From the NCBI RefSeq assembly GCF_019890935.1, contig NZ_CP082333.1:1266001-1330000 (forward strand): a DNA stretch of 64,000 nucleotides, in the 5' to 3' direction. Below the pieces are notes generated by a model that was given only the letters and a program-made list of their open reading frames with translations, searched no databases and was not told the DNA's origin. Both the position numbers and the translations under genes were made by a program. Source of the stretch: Exiguobacterium acetylicum. GTDB taxonomy: Bacteria > Bacillota > Bacilli > Exiguobacteriales > Exiguobacteriaceae. This document shows, piece after piece, positions 54,310 through 62,726 of this stretch; position 1 is the stretch's first letter; each line of letters begins with the position of its first letter.

Positions 54310-55653
54310 ATGAAAAAGCAACTTGCACTACTCACGCTAGCGACAATCGTCGCCATGCCAACGTCTGCTTTCGCGCAGTCTCAATATGTACAATACGACC
54401 CAACTTTTACAGAACAACAAAAACAAGAATGGTTGGCGAATCAGGGGTTGACCGAAATTCGTGCCTTGAAACAAAAAGGATTCTCTCTCGTCGAGCCACT
54501 TGCACATCTCGAGGAAGAGGATATCGACGCTGATTTGATTCCAATCACGGACGTCAAAAAAGCGACGGATTCTGCCCAGTTCCAGCAAACGTACCTCGAT
54601 CAGTCACGGATTCCGGCTTACTGGAAGTACAGCCGTGGGAAATCGGATGTTCGTGTTGCGATCATCGATGACGCGATCGATACGAAACACCGTGAGTTCA
54701 AGGATGTCATCTATAAAACGACGACGATTTCCGGGATTCGCAAACCAGATGATCACGGGACACATGTCGCGGGGATTGTCGGGGCGCGTGAAGACGGTCA
54801 AGGAATCGTCGGTGTCGCTTCGGGTGTCAAACTGATAGGGGCGGACGTCTTTGACGGAGAATATGCCGGGTCGATCGATATCGGCGACGGTATTTTGTAT
54901 GCCATCGAGCAAGGGGCAGATGTCATCAATCTGTCGCTCGGACAATATGAATACGATCCCTATATGGAGTCCGCGATCAAAAAAGCAGAGGCGAAAAATA
55001 TCCTCGTTGTCGGCGCAGCCGGGAACGACGGGAAGGGGAAAGTCCTTTTCCCGGGCTCGATGAGTCAAGTCGTTGCCGTCGGATCAGTCGGGACGCTCGG
55101 TCGTGCCTCGACGTTCTCGAACTACGGCAAAGGACTCAACATCATGGCGCCGGGTGAAGGGGTTTACTCGACGATCGTCGGGAATAAATACGGCTACTTG
55201 GACGGAACGTCGATGGCGACACCAGTCGTCAGCGGTGTACTGGCACTCGCAAAATCGAAGAATCCGTTCGTCTCGAACACGACGATGCGCAGTAAGTTAT
55301 ATGCGGCAGCGACGAAAAAATCAGGCGATACGAAGTCGCATTACGGAACGGGTCGCTTGAACGCCGGAATCTTGGCGACGTTACCAGCACCGATCTCGAA
55401 GATCTCGTTGCCGTCAACGGTCAAGCCGAATCAGCTGTTTTCATTCTATTTCGATGAGTACGCGAGTGCGAAGACGACGACACGTCTCTATAAGGACGGG
55501 AAGGTCGTCAAGACGTTCACGCAATCGAACTTAACGAACGGAACGCATAAGTTTACGTATAAGTTGAAAGAGAAGGGGGCGTATAAGCTCGTCTTTACGA
55601 CGACCGGCGGACGCCATACGCGGACCGTTGAACGACTCCTGACAGTGAAATAA
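54310..55653 (+). CDS. Secreted subtilisin-like serine protease
   Basis: 447 residues. Signal peptide M1 to about A22 (MPTSAFA). A prodomain of about 80 residues precedes the peptidase S8 domain with D120 (VAIIDDAID), H152 (DDHGTHVAG), N239 (GAAGND) and S301 (GTSMATP). A C-terminal beta domain of about 85 residues (NQLFSFYFDEYASAKTTTRL) is non-catalytic. It is secreted and degrades proteins outside the cell. AGAAGGG precedes the ATG. A stretch VVGAAGNDGKGKVLFPGS is standard. No anchor motif. Confidence 0.93.
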   Translation: MKKQLALLTLATIVAMPTSAFAQSQYVQYDPTFTEQQKQEWLANQGLTEIRALKQKGFSLVEPLAHLEEEDIDADLIPITDVKKATDSAQFQQTYLDQSRIPAYWKYSRGKSDVRVAIIDDAIDTKHREFKDVIYKTTTISGIRKPDDHGTHVAGIVGAREDGQGIVGVASGVKLIGADVFDGEYAGSIDIGDGILYAIEQGADVINLSLGQYEYDPYMESAIKKAEAKNILVVGAAGNDGKGKVLFPGSMSQVVAVGSVGTLGRASTFSNYGKGLNIMAPGEGVYSTIVGNKYGYLDGTSMATPVVSGVLALAKSKNPFVSNTTMRSKLYAAATKKSGDTKSHYGTGRLNAGILATLPAPISKISLPSTVKPNQLFSFYFDEYASAKTTTRLYKDGKVVKTFTQSNLTNGTHKFTYKLKEKGAYKLVFTTTGGRHTRTVERLLTVK

Positions 55654-55683
55654 AAAAAGCGCCTCTCACCGAGTGAGAAGCGC
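55652..55683. terminator. Terminator between the convergent subtilase and hypothetical genes
   Basis: GCGCCTCTCAC and GTGAGAAGCGC arms with a 3-base loop (one mismatch) and an A-run that is a T-run on the minus strand. Confidence 0.75.
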
Positions 55684-55700
55684 CGTACGAGACCTGAAGG

Positions 55701-56144
55701 TTACTTCGGGTCTTTTCCTTTTTTATAGACGGGCGTCGGAGGTGTTAATGCCTCTCCAGTCCACGTAATCATCGCTTCCATCTTGTATCCTGTGTCATCC
55801 TCATGGACGAACGACAGGCGACTGGAATCGATCAATTGGTATAAACCATAAGCGACCTGGTCGGCCCAAGAGCGTAACGTCATCGCATTATCATACAACG
55901 GGATTTGCTCAGGGAAACGTTCATTCATAAGCAAGATATCGTGTTGATCGAAATGATAGCTACGTTTTGAGAGTGCATCGGGCGCCTTGACGTTGAACGG
56001 CTCGAACGCGTGGATGAGCTCTCCTTGACGATAGAAGGCGAAGATGCCGTTTCGCAGATGAAGTGCCTTGATCTCATCGATCTCGATCAGGAATGTCAAC
56101 TTGCGAACCGTTCGCCGGTTCGTACCAGAGCGTCGTTTTTTCAT
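55701..56144 (-). CDS. Hypothetical protein
   Basis: 147 residues, basic at the start (KKRRSGTNRRTVRK), then mostly beta-strand (LTFLIEIDEIKALHLRNGIFAFY). No family recognised. ATG 56144 has GGGGG about 8 bases ahead. It lies next to rnpB, in the place where gpsB sits in Bacillus, but does not resemble GpsB. Confidence 0.65.
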   Translation of the reverse strand: MKKRRSGTNRRTVRKLTFLIEIDEIKALHLRNGIFAFYRQGELIHAFEPFNVKAPDALSKRSYHFDQHDILLMNERFPEQIPLYDNAMTLRSWADQVAYGLYQLIDSSRLSFVHEDDTGYKMEAMITWTGEALTPPTPVYKKGKDPK

Positions 56145-56231
56145 GCTACATGCCCCCTTCTGAACTCTTGTACTATACCGTGAAATGAGGCAGGGACGCA
56201 ACTTTTTCGTTTATAAAACGAGAATTGCCTC

Positions 56232-56260
56232 TTGCAGGAAAGCGGCATCTACGCTACACT
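56232..56260 (+). promoter_or_regulatory. rnpB promoter
   Basis: TTGCAG (56232-56237) and TACACT (56255-56260) with a 17-base spacer, predicting a start near 56267, just where the RNase P RNA begins. Confidence 0.65.
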
Positions 56261-56265
56261 CATAA

Positions 56266-56667
56266 GCAGTGACTATGTTGGTTCGGACAATCGCGGGGCA
56301 TTTCGGTGCTTTGAGGAAAGTCCATGCTCGCACAGCCTGCGATGGCTGTAGTGATCGTGCTACACAAAAAGATAAGTGTAGGCAGCGTCAAGCTGACGGC
56401 AGAAGGAACGCCTAAGTCTTCGGATATGGCCGAAACTTCTTGAAGGTGCCACAGTGACGGAGCTTCATGGGAAACCATGAAGGTGGAACGAGGTAAACCC
56501 CACGAGCGAGAAACCCAAATTTGGTAGGGGAATTTCCGGAGCGGAATTGAACGCGAAGGAGAGCGTATGCAAATACGGAGATAGATGATTGTCGCCTGCG
56601 TGTGAGGGTCAAACCGTTTGAAACACTAAGGAACAGAACATGGCTTACAGGACCACATAGGCTGTTA
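56266..56667 (+). ncRNA. rnpB: RNase P RNA, type B (Bacillus-type)
   Basis: Blocks shared with the Bacillus subtilis RNA: GAGGAAAGTCCATGCTCGCA near the 5' end, GACGGCAG, TCTTCGGATATGGC, GTGCCACAGTGACG, AACGAGGTAAACCCC, GAGCGAGAAACCCAAATTT, AGATAGATGATTG and ACATGGCTTACAG at the 3' end. CTATG (56273-56277) pairs with CATAG near 56656 as helix P1. The RNA is the catalytic part of the enzyme that matures tRNA 5' ends. The exact ends are estimates from P1 pairing. The region carries no protein gene. Confidence 0.95.
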
Positions 56668-56685
56668 TTTTTAAGTTGAACGAGA

Positions 56686-56717
56686 GTCCAGGTCCACCCT
56701 GGGCTCTTTTTTTATTG
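56686..56717 (+). terminator. rnpB terminator
   Basis: GAG-TCCAGG and CCTGG-CTC arms with a short loop, then seven T. Confidence 0.7.
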
Positions 56718-56763
56718 CAATGAAACGATTCAGTGGAAGAAACGATAAAGGAGTGAACGCGAT

Positions 56764-57909
56764 ATGGCAAAACGCTTAGTCATCGCGACAGCGGCGATGG
56801 GAATCGAAGCGCTCGTCGCAAAAGAAGTCCGTGCGTTAGGATATGAATGTACGGTCGAGGACGGAAAGGTCTACATCGATTGTGAGATGGAGGACATTCC
56901 CCGTTTGAACATGTGGCTCCGGACAGCGGACCGGATCAAACTCGTCGTCGCTGAGTTCCGCGCGACGACATTCGAAAAACTGTTCGATCAAGTCAAGGCA
57001 CTGCCGTGGCACGAATTGATGCCGTGGGATGCGAATTTCATCGTCAACGGTCGTTCGGTCAAGTCGAAGCTGTTCTCGATCCGTGACTGTCAGAAGATCA
57101 CCGAGAAAGCGATCGTCTCGCACATGCAAGAACAGTACAACAAAGGAACGGAATGGTTGCCGAAGACAGGCGCGAGCTATCCGGTCGAAGTTGCTTTGTT
57201 AAAAGACATCGCGACATTAACGATCGATACGTCAGGCGACGCATTGCACAAACGTGGCTACCGTGAGTTCCATTCAGCAGCCCCACTGAAAGAAACGATG
57301 GCAGCAGCGATGTTGATGCTGACGAACTGGAAGCCGGATATGCCGCTCTACGACGTCTTCACCGGTTCAGGTACACTGGCGATCGAAGCAGCGATGATCG
57401 GGCGTAATATCGCACCAGGGATCAACCGCGAGTTCGTCTCACAGGAATGGAAATGCATTCCGAAGAAGGCATGGTTCGATGCGATCAACGAAGCGAACGA
57501 AAAAGCAGAGTGGGACAAACCATTGAAGATTTACGCAAGCGATGTCGATCCAGAGATGGTCAAGCTCGCGAAAACAAACGCAGAACTCGCAGACGTCCGC
57601 GATGCAATCAACGTCATGCAACGCGACGCAGCAGACTTCAAACCGAAGGAAGACTTCGGTGTCATCATCGGGAACCCGCCGTATGGGGAACGTTTGGAGG
57701 ACGCACGTGAAGTCCATCAGCTGTATCGCAAGATTGGAACGGCGTACAAAGAATTCCCATACTACAGCGTCTACATGATCACGTCGTATGTTGAGTTTGA
57801 AAAAGCGTACGGTCGCCCAGCGACGAAACGCCGGAAGCTCTATAACGGGAATATTGAAGTTCAATTTTATCAGTACTATGGTTTGCGTCGGAAACGTCCG
57901 CAGGCTTAA
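56764..57909 (+). CDS. THUMP-domain RNA methyltransferase (YpsC/RlmL-like)
   Basis: 381 residues. An N-terminal THUMP domain (about 60-165) is followed by a Rossmann methyltransferase with FTGSGTLAIEAAMIG (SAM site) and the NPPYGERL catalytic motif of N2-guanine methylation. Family members methylate 23S rRNA (RlmK/L-like) or tRNA; the exact RNA target is not known. AAGGAG precedes the ATG. Its place after rnpB matches Bacillus, where ypsC follows rnpB. Confidence 0.92.
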   Translation: MAKRLVIATAAMGIEALVAKEVRALGYECTVEDGKVYIDCEMEDIPRLNMWLRTADRIKLVVAEFRATTFEKLFDQVKALPWHELMPWDANFIVNGRSVKSKLFSIRDCQKITEKAIVSHMQEQYNKGTEWLPKTGASYPVEVALLKDIATLTIDTSGDALHKRGYREFHSAAPLKETMAAAMLMLTNWKPDMPLYDVFTGSGTLAIEAAMIGRNIAPGINREFVSQEWKCIPKKAWFDAINEANEKAEWDKPLKIYASDVDPEMVKLAKTNAELADVRDAINVMQRDAADFKPKEDFGVIIGNPPYGERLEDAREVHQLYRKIGTAYKEFPYYSVYMITSYVEFEKAYGRPATKRRKLYNGNIEVQFYQYYGLRRKRPQA

Positions 57910-57980
57910 GCCATTTCTAGTATTCGCGAGACTGTCATTGCACGTTTATTGCACAGTTGGTCTGAAAATACGTTTTTATC

Positions 57981-58013
57981 AAGAACCGCTCGATTGAGCG
58001 GTTCTTTTTCTTT
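57981..58013 (+). terminator. Terminator after the ypsC-like gene
   Basis: Perfect 11-bp arms 57981-57991 and 57996-58006, loop GATT, and five T. Confidence 0.85.
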
Positions 58014-58128
58014 CCAGTAAGTGTTCGAACTGAATTGCTATCCCCGATCATATTTCTTCGATCAATTAAATACAAATATTTAAATTAAGTGAATAATAAA
58101 AGGCAACTAAGTATCTTTAATTATTTTT

Positions 58129-59361
58129 TCAAGATCCTTCTTCGTCTGCATACTTCATCATAAAGGTAGTATAAGCGGAGATATCTTCTTGGGTCAGTTG
58201 CTTCATTAAGTTAAAATTTTCTTTAATCTCTTTAGAAAGTTTTGCGGCATTTGAATAATCTTGTTTATCGATACTGTAAAATTGTGTTTGGAGCTGTTCA
58301 TAAATCCGGTTCATCTCATCTTGATTTCTGGCTAACTGTTGAGTCGTAGTCATCACATCATTAGGTGTAGTCGCCTGTTGAAGTGTGGCAATTTCCTCAC
58401 TAATTGGGTCAATCATTTCTTTAAGCGAGAACAGTAGTGAAGAGATTGGGGCAGTCACTTTATCATCTTTCGTTCCTACCATTTGATTTAAATCATCAAT
58501 TTTGAAACCAAGTTGGTCATACATTTGGGATATATTATATATACTAGGTAGAATTATGTCTTTATCGTATATGACTTCCTTTTGGACTTCTGTGCTTCCT
58601 TCCTCCGTCACGGGCTCTGCGACGATTGGTTCTTCTTTTTCGACCGACTCCGGTTTTTCTACGACATCATTCGTCATGTCCGGGTGCATGTCGTAACGGG
58701 ACTCGTCCATGTTTTCGAAGTTGATTGGTGCATTAATCTTGCCACTTAAGCTTTCTTTTAGGCTTCTGAAGATACCGAGGTGAATCCAGTACCCGTCCGC
58801 CTTCTGGAAATAACGCTCACGATCGACTAGCACCATGTCCGAGAAGTTATCGAGATTCATTTGATCAAGCGTCTTTCGTGTGTAGTACGACTTCAGGACC
58901 GGTTCGAGTTCTTCATTCCCGTTGTCATCCGTCATGACCGTCGACCGTTCGAAAGCAAATAAATCAAAGTTCTTGTTTTTATAGAGGTCCTCTATCAAAC
59001 GAATCGAATCCAGTGCGTAACTTTCGACCATCGTGTTCTCGCTCCAAAAGGCAGAGTCTTTGTACTGGACGATCAACGTTTTGCCTTTCACCTTCGCACC
59101 AGTGATGCCCTCGCTATATTTCTTCAGTTCGCTACTGATCGTCTCCGACGTTGCGTGTTCGAGATCTGCTGTGACTTCCGGTTTCTTCTTCTCTTTCATG
59201 TCTTCTGCCTTTACTTCTTTCTTCACTTCCGTCGGTTTGTCATTCTGCGCGCTGTAGATACTGCCGAACATGCCGACGATGAGTACACCGAATATAGCGA
59301 ACAGCGTACCTTTTCCGCCCATTCCAGATGGTTTCCGGTTCGAACGCCTTCTTTCTTCCAA
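58129..59361 (-). CDS. Hypothetical membrane-anchored protein
   Basis: 410 residues, no known family. A basic N-terminus (LEERRRSNRKPSGMGGKGT) leads into one membrane helix (GTLFAIFGVLIVGMFGSIYS), then a lysine/glutamate-rich linker and a large outside domain with a second acidic linker (VVEKPESVEKEEPIVAEPVT) and a helical C-terminus. TTG 59361 has AAAGGAGGG 6 bases ahead and is preferred over ATG 59424, which has no ribosome binding site. The 3' half is AT-richer than neighbours. Confidence 0.65.
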   Translation of the reverse strand: MEERRRSNRKPSGMGGKGTLFAIFGVLIVGMFGSIYSAQNDKPTEVKKEVKAEDMKEKKKPEVTADLEHATSETISSELKKYSEGITGAKVKGKTLIVQYKDSAFWSENTMVESYALDSIRLIEDLYKNKNFDLFAFERSTVMTDDNGNEELEPVLKSYYTRKTLDQMNLDNFSDMVLVDRERYFQKADGYWIHLGIFRSLKESLSGKINAPINFENMDESRYDMHPDMTNDVVEKPESVEKEEPIVAEPVTEEGSTEVQKEVIYDKDIILPSIYNISQMYDQLGFKIDDLNQMVGTKDDKVTAPISSLLFSLKEMIDPISEEIATLQQATTPNDVMTTTQQLARNQDEMNRIYEQLQTQFYSIDKQDYSNAAKLSKEIKENFNLMKQLTQEDISAYTTFMMKYADEEGS

Positions 59362-59824
59362 TGTAGACCCTCCTTTATCAGTTCTTTTAATACCTATATT
59401 GTCATTTATGTTTTTAATTTCCATATTAATTCTAACTCAAAATGGTTTATTATACGATATGGATTTAGGCGATGGGATAACTATCTTCGCATCGAACAAT
59501 CATATACCTAACGTATATGAATATTGAAATACAGTTAATGCATTGATTTCCAAGTGTTATAGTTTCTGTCGTGAAAGGACGCAGGTAAAAGTTACATTTA
59601 GTATATGCATGATTGATGTTGCACAATCATTACATAGTTTTTAAGAAACTCTCTAGATTAAATTAGGACAATATCAAAAATCCCTTTGAAATGACATACT
59701 TAAAAAAGTACAAACTTTGAAAGAGTTTTTGATTAGCACAAAGTATATTTTTAAGCAGGATGATGAGAATAGTAGTCAAAAGGTAAACATAAATGATGTA
59801 CTTATACATACTGAGGGAGAAAAC
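59362..59824. other. AT-rich intergenic spacer
   Basis: About 460 bases between divergent hypothetical genes. I see no RNA gene, no clear terminator and no strong promoter. A reading frame from TTG 59717 continues into the next gene but has no ribosome binding site. By eye it is clearly more AT-rich than most of the window. Confidence 0.5.
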
Positions 59825-60478
59825 ATGACAAGGATCTGGATAGAAGAGTATGAAGTAATGGGTGATTTAGGGCGTCTATTTGGTCACTTTTTAGATATGG
59901 ATGATTCAATTAAAACGGCATATTTAATTAGCCCGTCAGAAGGAGACGAATCTGTTTCACCATCGAAGAAAATTTTGTTTGAGTTTTTAGAGCATCGAAA
60001 CGATTTTCCGTTGTATCTGTATTTTTCAGATGAATATGTATTAAGAGAACGACATCAGCAGTTCTTTCAGCAACAGGATATTGACTATACCATTCAAACG
60101 GTGTATCCAAGTCGAAAATATCATTTAAATCCGCTTGTCTATTTTACAGTCGAGTTAAAGGACAAGGAAGCGCTCAGACGCGTCGTTCGCAAAACGTACT
60201 GGTTAGCAGAAGAGAATGTCTTCTACGTGATTTCGAATTACGATAATTTAAAATTTACGTTTGAGGAAAGGCAACATTGGGGTTTCCAGCAATATCTACC
60301 GATTGCTTCATTTGATCGAACTCCTCCATCGGTGCTTATCAAGCCTGGTCATGACGGATGTGGTTTTTTCATATGTTCAAGCGATCGATCGGTGAATTCG
60401 TTAGAAAACGTCATTCGGAGTATGCCGGAAGAAATCATCACATATCAAGTCAATGATGAACTATATGAACTTGAGTAA
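59825..60478 (+). CDS. Hypothetical protein
   Basis: 217 residues, no family recognised. Mixed alpha/beta, no signal peptide or membrane helix; it has FPLYLYFSDEYVLRERHQQF and a C-terminal VLIKPGHDGCGFFICSSD. GAGGGAG precedes ATG 59825, which is chosen over a TTG-started longer frame. It lies 39 bases before the SMI1-type gene; the pair could function together. Confidence 0.65.
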   Translation: MTRIWIEEYEVMGDLGRLFGHFLDMDDSIKTAYLISPSEGDESVSPSKKILFEFLEHRNDFPLYLYFSDEYVLRERHQQFFQQQDIDYTIQTVYPSRKYHLNPLVYFTVELKDKEALRRVVRKTYWLAEENVFYVISNYDNLKFTFEERQHWGFQQYLPIASFDRTPPSVLIKPGHDGCGFFICSSDRSVNSLENVIRSMPEEIITYQVNDELYELE

Positions 60479-60517
60479 TGAAGAGTAAATTCACTCTTCA
60501 GCTATCGGAGGTGCTGC

Positions 60518-61366
60518 ATGAAACCAGCCATCAAACAGATCAATCCATCGTCTAAACGCCCGGGTGTATCACTAATCGATCTAAAGCGTGCAGAAAAAAT
60601 CCTCGGTGTAAAATTCCCGAAGGATTATATTTCACTCATGCAGGAATCAAATGGTGCAGCCTTTCATGACTGGCAACTCTATTCGATACCTACTGAATCG
60701 AGTCATTCTGAAGTCGAAGATATCATCCACTGTTACGCAAATCGTCCAGATGGTTTACCGGAGGATATGATTTGCTTTGGTGAACATTTAGATGGGAGAC
60801 GGTTGTGCTACCGAATTCGACGTCGTTTTTTACAAGAGCTCGTTTTCACGTGGCATCCTAAAAAGGGACTTGAAAAATACTGTGCCTCTTCACTCAACGA
60901 ATGGGTAGAATCCGAAATGTTACGTGACCGGGCTAATAAAAAGATTACCCTGGGTACTTTTAGTGTTAGTAGTCATCGACTGCTCGTGACGGATTCGAAT
61001 GAAAAAGATGTAGCATCGATTGTCTTGGAGCAAGTGAAGTCTGGCGCATGGACGGCTTCCGTCACATATGATTCAGATGGAACGGTTCGTTTACTCACAG
61101 TAAACGAAGGTGTCGATCAGCCGACGGGCAGATGGACGCGATCGCATAAGATTGCGATTGATTCGGGATTTGTACTGATTGGTGATGATGTTGCGTTTCG
61201 TGAAGAGGAACTAGCCGAGGAACTCTTTTTCGGTCAACAGGACGTCCATTTGTTTCAAGCGGGTATCATGACCGAGTCTGGACATGGAGACGGCATCTAT
61301 CATCTGAAAGTAAAGAAAAATCGAGATAAACAAATCATCGGAGTACGAATCAATTTCATGGAGTAG
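60518..61366 (+). CDS. SMI1/KNR4 domain protein with extra C-terminal domain
   Basis: 282 residues. Residues 18-125 form an SMI1/KNR4 domain (LKRAEKILGVKFPKDYISLMQESNG, DMICFGEHLDG, SLNEWVESEM). The C-terminal half (GTFSVSSHRLLVTDSNEKD, KIAIDSGFVLIGDD) is a small beta domain with an IDSGF..GDD pattern. CGGAGG precedes the ATG. SMI1 domains are common in immunity proteins against contact-dependent or secreted toxins. No toxin gene is within view. Confidence 0.8.
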   Translation: MKPAIKQINPSSKRPGVSLIDLKRAEKILGVKFPKDYISLMQESNGAAFHDWQLYSIPTESSHSEVEDIIHCYANRPDGLPEDMICFGEHLDGRRLCYRIRRRFLQELVFTWHPKKGLEKYCASSLNEWVESEMLRDRANKKITLGTFSVSSHRLLVTDSNEKDVASIVLEQVKSGAWTASVTYDSDGTVRLLTVNEGVDQPTGRWTRSHKIAIDSGFVLIGDDVAFREEELAEELFFGQQDVHLFQAGIMTESGHGDGIYHLKVKKNRDKQIIGVRINFME

Positions 61367-61372
61367 CAATTG

Positions 61373-61413
61373 AAAGACCGGTAAAAGGAATGCTCCTTCG
61401 ACCGGTCTTTTTG
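61373..61413. terminator. Bidirectional terminator
   Basis: AAAGACCGGT (61373-61382) and ACCGGTCTTT (61401-61410) arms with a T-tail between convergent genes. Confidence 0.8.
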
Positions 61414-61423
61414 CAATATGTAG

Positions 61424-61612
61424 TTATTTGATATTGTCGATGGCGTTGCCGTCCTGATCGACTTGAGTAGAAAGTCCTGTCCAGCCACGACCTTTTGTCT
61501 CTAGCCAGCTGGTGAATTCGACGAGAAATTCCTCGTGCGGTACATGGCCACCATCTTTTTTGACAATGACGTACCCGTCAAGCTTTACATATGATTCCTT
61601 CAGTGATTCCAT
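61424..61612 (-). CDS. Small hypothetical protein
   Basis: 62 residues (ESLKESYVKLDGYVIVKKDG, then FLVEFTSWLETKGRGWTGLS). ATG 61612 has AGGAGGAGA ahead, so translation is likely. No known family and no signal peptide. Confidence 0.6.
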   Translation of the reverse strand: MESLKESYVKLDGYVIVKKDGGHVPHEEFLVEFTSWLETKGRGWTGLSTQVDQDGNAIDNIK

Positions 61613-61697
61613 GCGTAATCTCCTCCTAAGTAGCGGATGCGAAAGTAAGAGTATAGCGCTCGAAACATTCATTTACAAATGATATCCATTTATCTTT

Positions 61698-62609
61698 CTA
61701 GTTCAACAAATGGTCCGCTCGACATAAAACCGTCACCTTCACACCATCAGCGACAGAAAAGCCATTCATTCGCGTGCCATCATTCATGCGAAGTGATGTC
61801 GTTTGGACGATGTCCTGGAAGAAAAATAGGTCACTTCGTAAACGACGCAGTAGCTGGCGAACATGATCGTATGTTATTGATTGACCACTCAATTCCGTCA
61901 ATCGCTCGGCTAGCGCAGGATACGTTGACGTCGTATTCGTCAGGATCACGAAAAGTGCCAAAAACCCGTTCGGATTCAGTAAGATGGTTTGATTTCTCCA
62001 CTCGACAAAGGTTCCCTCTGAACTGCTCTGTAAGACGATTTCTTGATCGTCAGCTTGATATTCTTGAAACGAACGTTCATTGATTAACGTCTCCGTTCCG
62101 TCTTGAATTTTTCGATAATAAAGACGATCAAACAGGTGCTCATCTTCAACGAGTAATTCGTTTCGATATTTGTTGAGTCGTGCCGCTTCGTCCGGGTGCT
62201 CCTCGTGTTCTCGGTATTCGAGTTCAGCAAGTGATTCGCGTGCTAGGTAGATGCTGCAGTTGACGACAAACATATGCGTCAGTGTCGTCTGGATGTCGCT
62301 CAGAGCAGCGTCGACCGTACCGTCGAGCGATCGGCTGAAGTGACGTATCGCTTCCGCGTACTGGCGTTTGACATAAAGAATATAGCCGAGACGATAATTC
62401 GCAAGCGGGTGGTTCGGGCGAAATTTAAGTGCCATAGTCAATGCGCGACGCGCTGCGTCATAATCCGGCGTCTCCGAAAATTTCGAGTACTCCGCTTGGC
62501 GGACATACAGATTCGTCAGTTCGTCTTCTAATTGTCTTCTTTTATCTCGATCTGTCGTTTCCCGAATGGTGCGGAGTAGTTCTTGCGAACGCGTATAACT
62601 CGTTATCAT
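61698..62609 (-). CDS. TPR-like protein with C-terminal winged-helix-like domain
   Basis: 303 residues. Residues about 30-120 hold TPR-like helix pairs (YDAARRALTMALKFRPNHPLANYRLGYILYVKRQY is split here as ALTMALKFRPNHPLANYRLG and ILYVKRQYAEAIRHFSRSLD). The C-terminal third (LNPNGFLALFVILTNT, YDHVRQLLRRLRSDLF) looks like a winged helix of the kind seen in response regulators. A role as a signalling or regulatory protein is inferred. ATG 62609 is preferred for AGGA 7-8 bases ahead; an ATG three codons earlier is in frame. Confidence 0.65.
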   Translation of the reverse strand: MITSYTRSQELLRTIRETTDRDKRRQLEDELTNLYVRQAEYSKFSETPDYDAARRALTMALKFRPNHPLANYRLGYILYVKRQYAEAIRHFSRSLDGTVDAALSDIQTTLTHMFVVNCSIYLARESLAELEYREHEEHPDEAARLNKYRNELLVEDEHLFDRLYYRKIQDGTETLINERSFQEYQADDQEIVLQSSSEGTFVEWRNQTILLNPNGFLALFVILTNTTSTYPALAERLTELSGQSITYDHVRQLLRRLRSDLFFFQDIVQTTSLRMNDGTRMNGFSVADGVKVTVLCRADHLLN

Positions 62610-62726
62610 CCCGTTCATCCTTTCCTGTCTCTTTTCTTTCATCATAGGGCGGACCAACGTGTGTGACAAGCTGTCACAGCGGTGTTGCTACTCTATAGGT
62701 ACCAACATTAAAGGAGTCGATGTGAG

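Noticed and set aside
54604-55068. Minus-strand frame of 154 codons
   Set aside because: Shadow of the subtilase gene, which has all catalytic motifs on the plus strand.
56260-56612. Short minus-strand frames within the rnpB region
   Set aside because: The region is RNase P RNA on the plus strand; the frames have no ribosome binding site.
57439-57864. Minus-strand frame of 141 codons
   Set aside because: Shadow of the ypsC-like methyltransferase.
59717-59824. 36-residue extension of the 59825 gene from a TTG
   Set aside because: No ribosome binding site, while GAGGGAG directly precedes ATG 59825.
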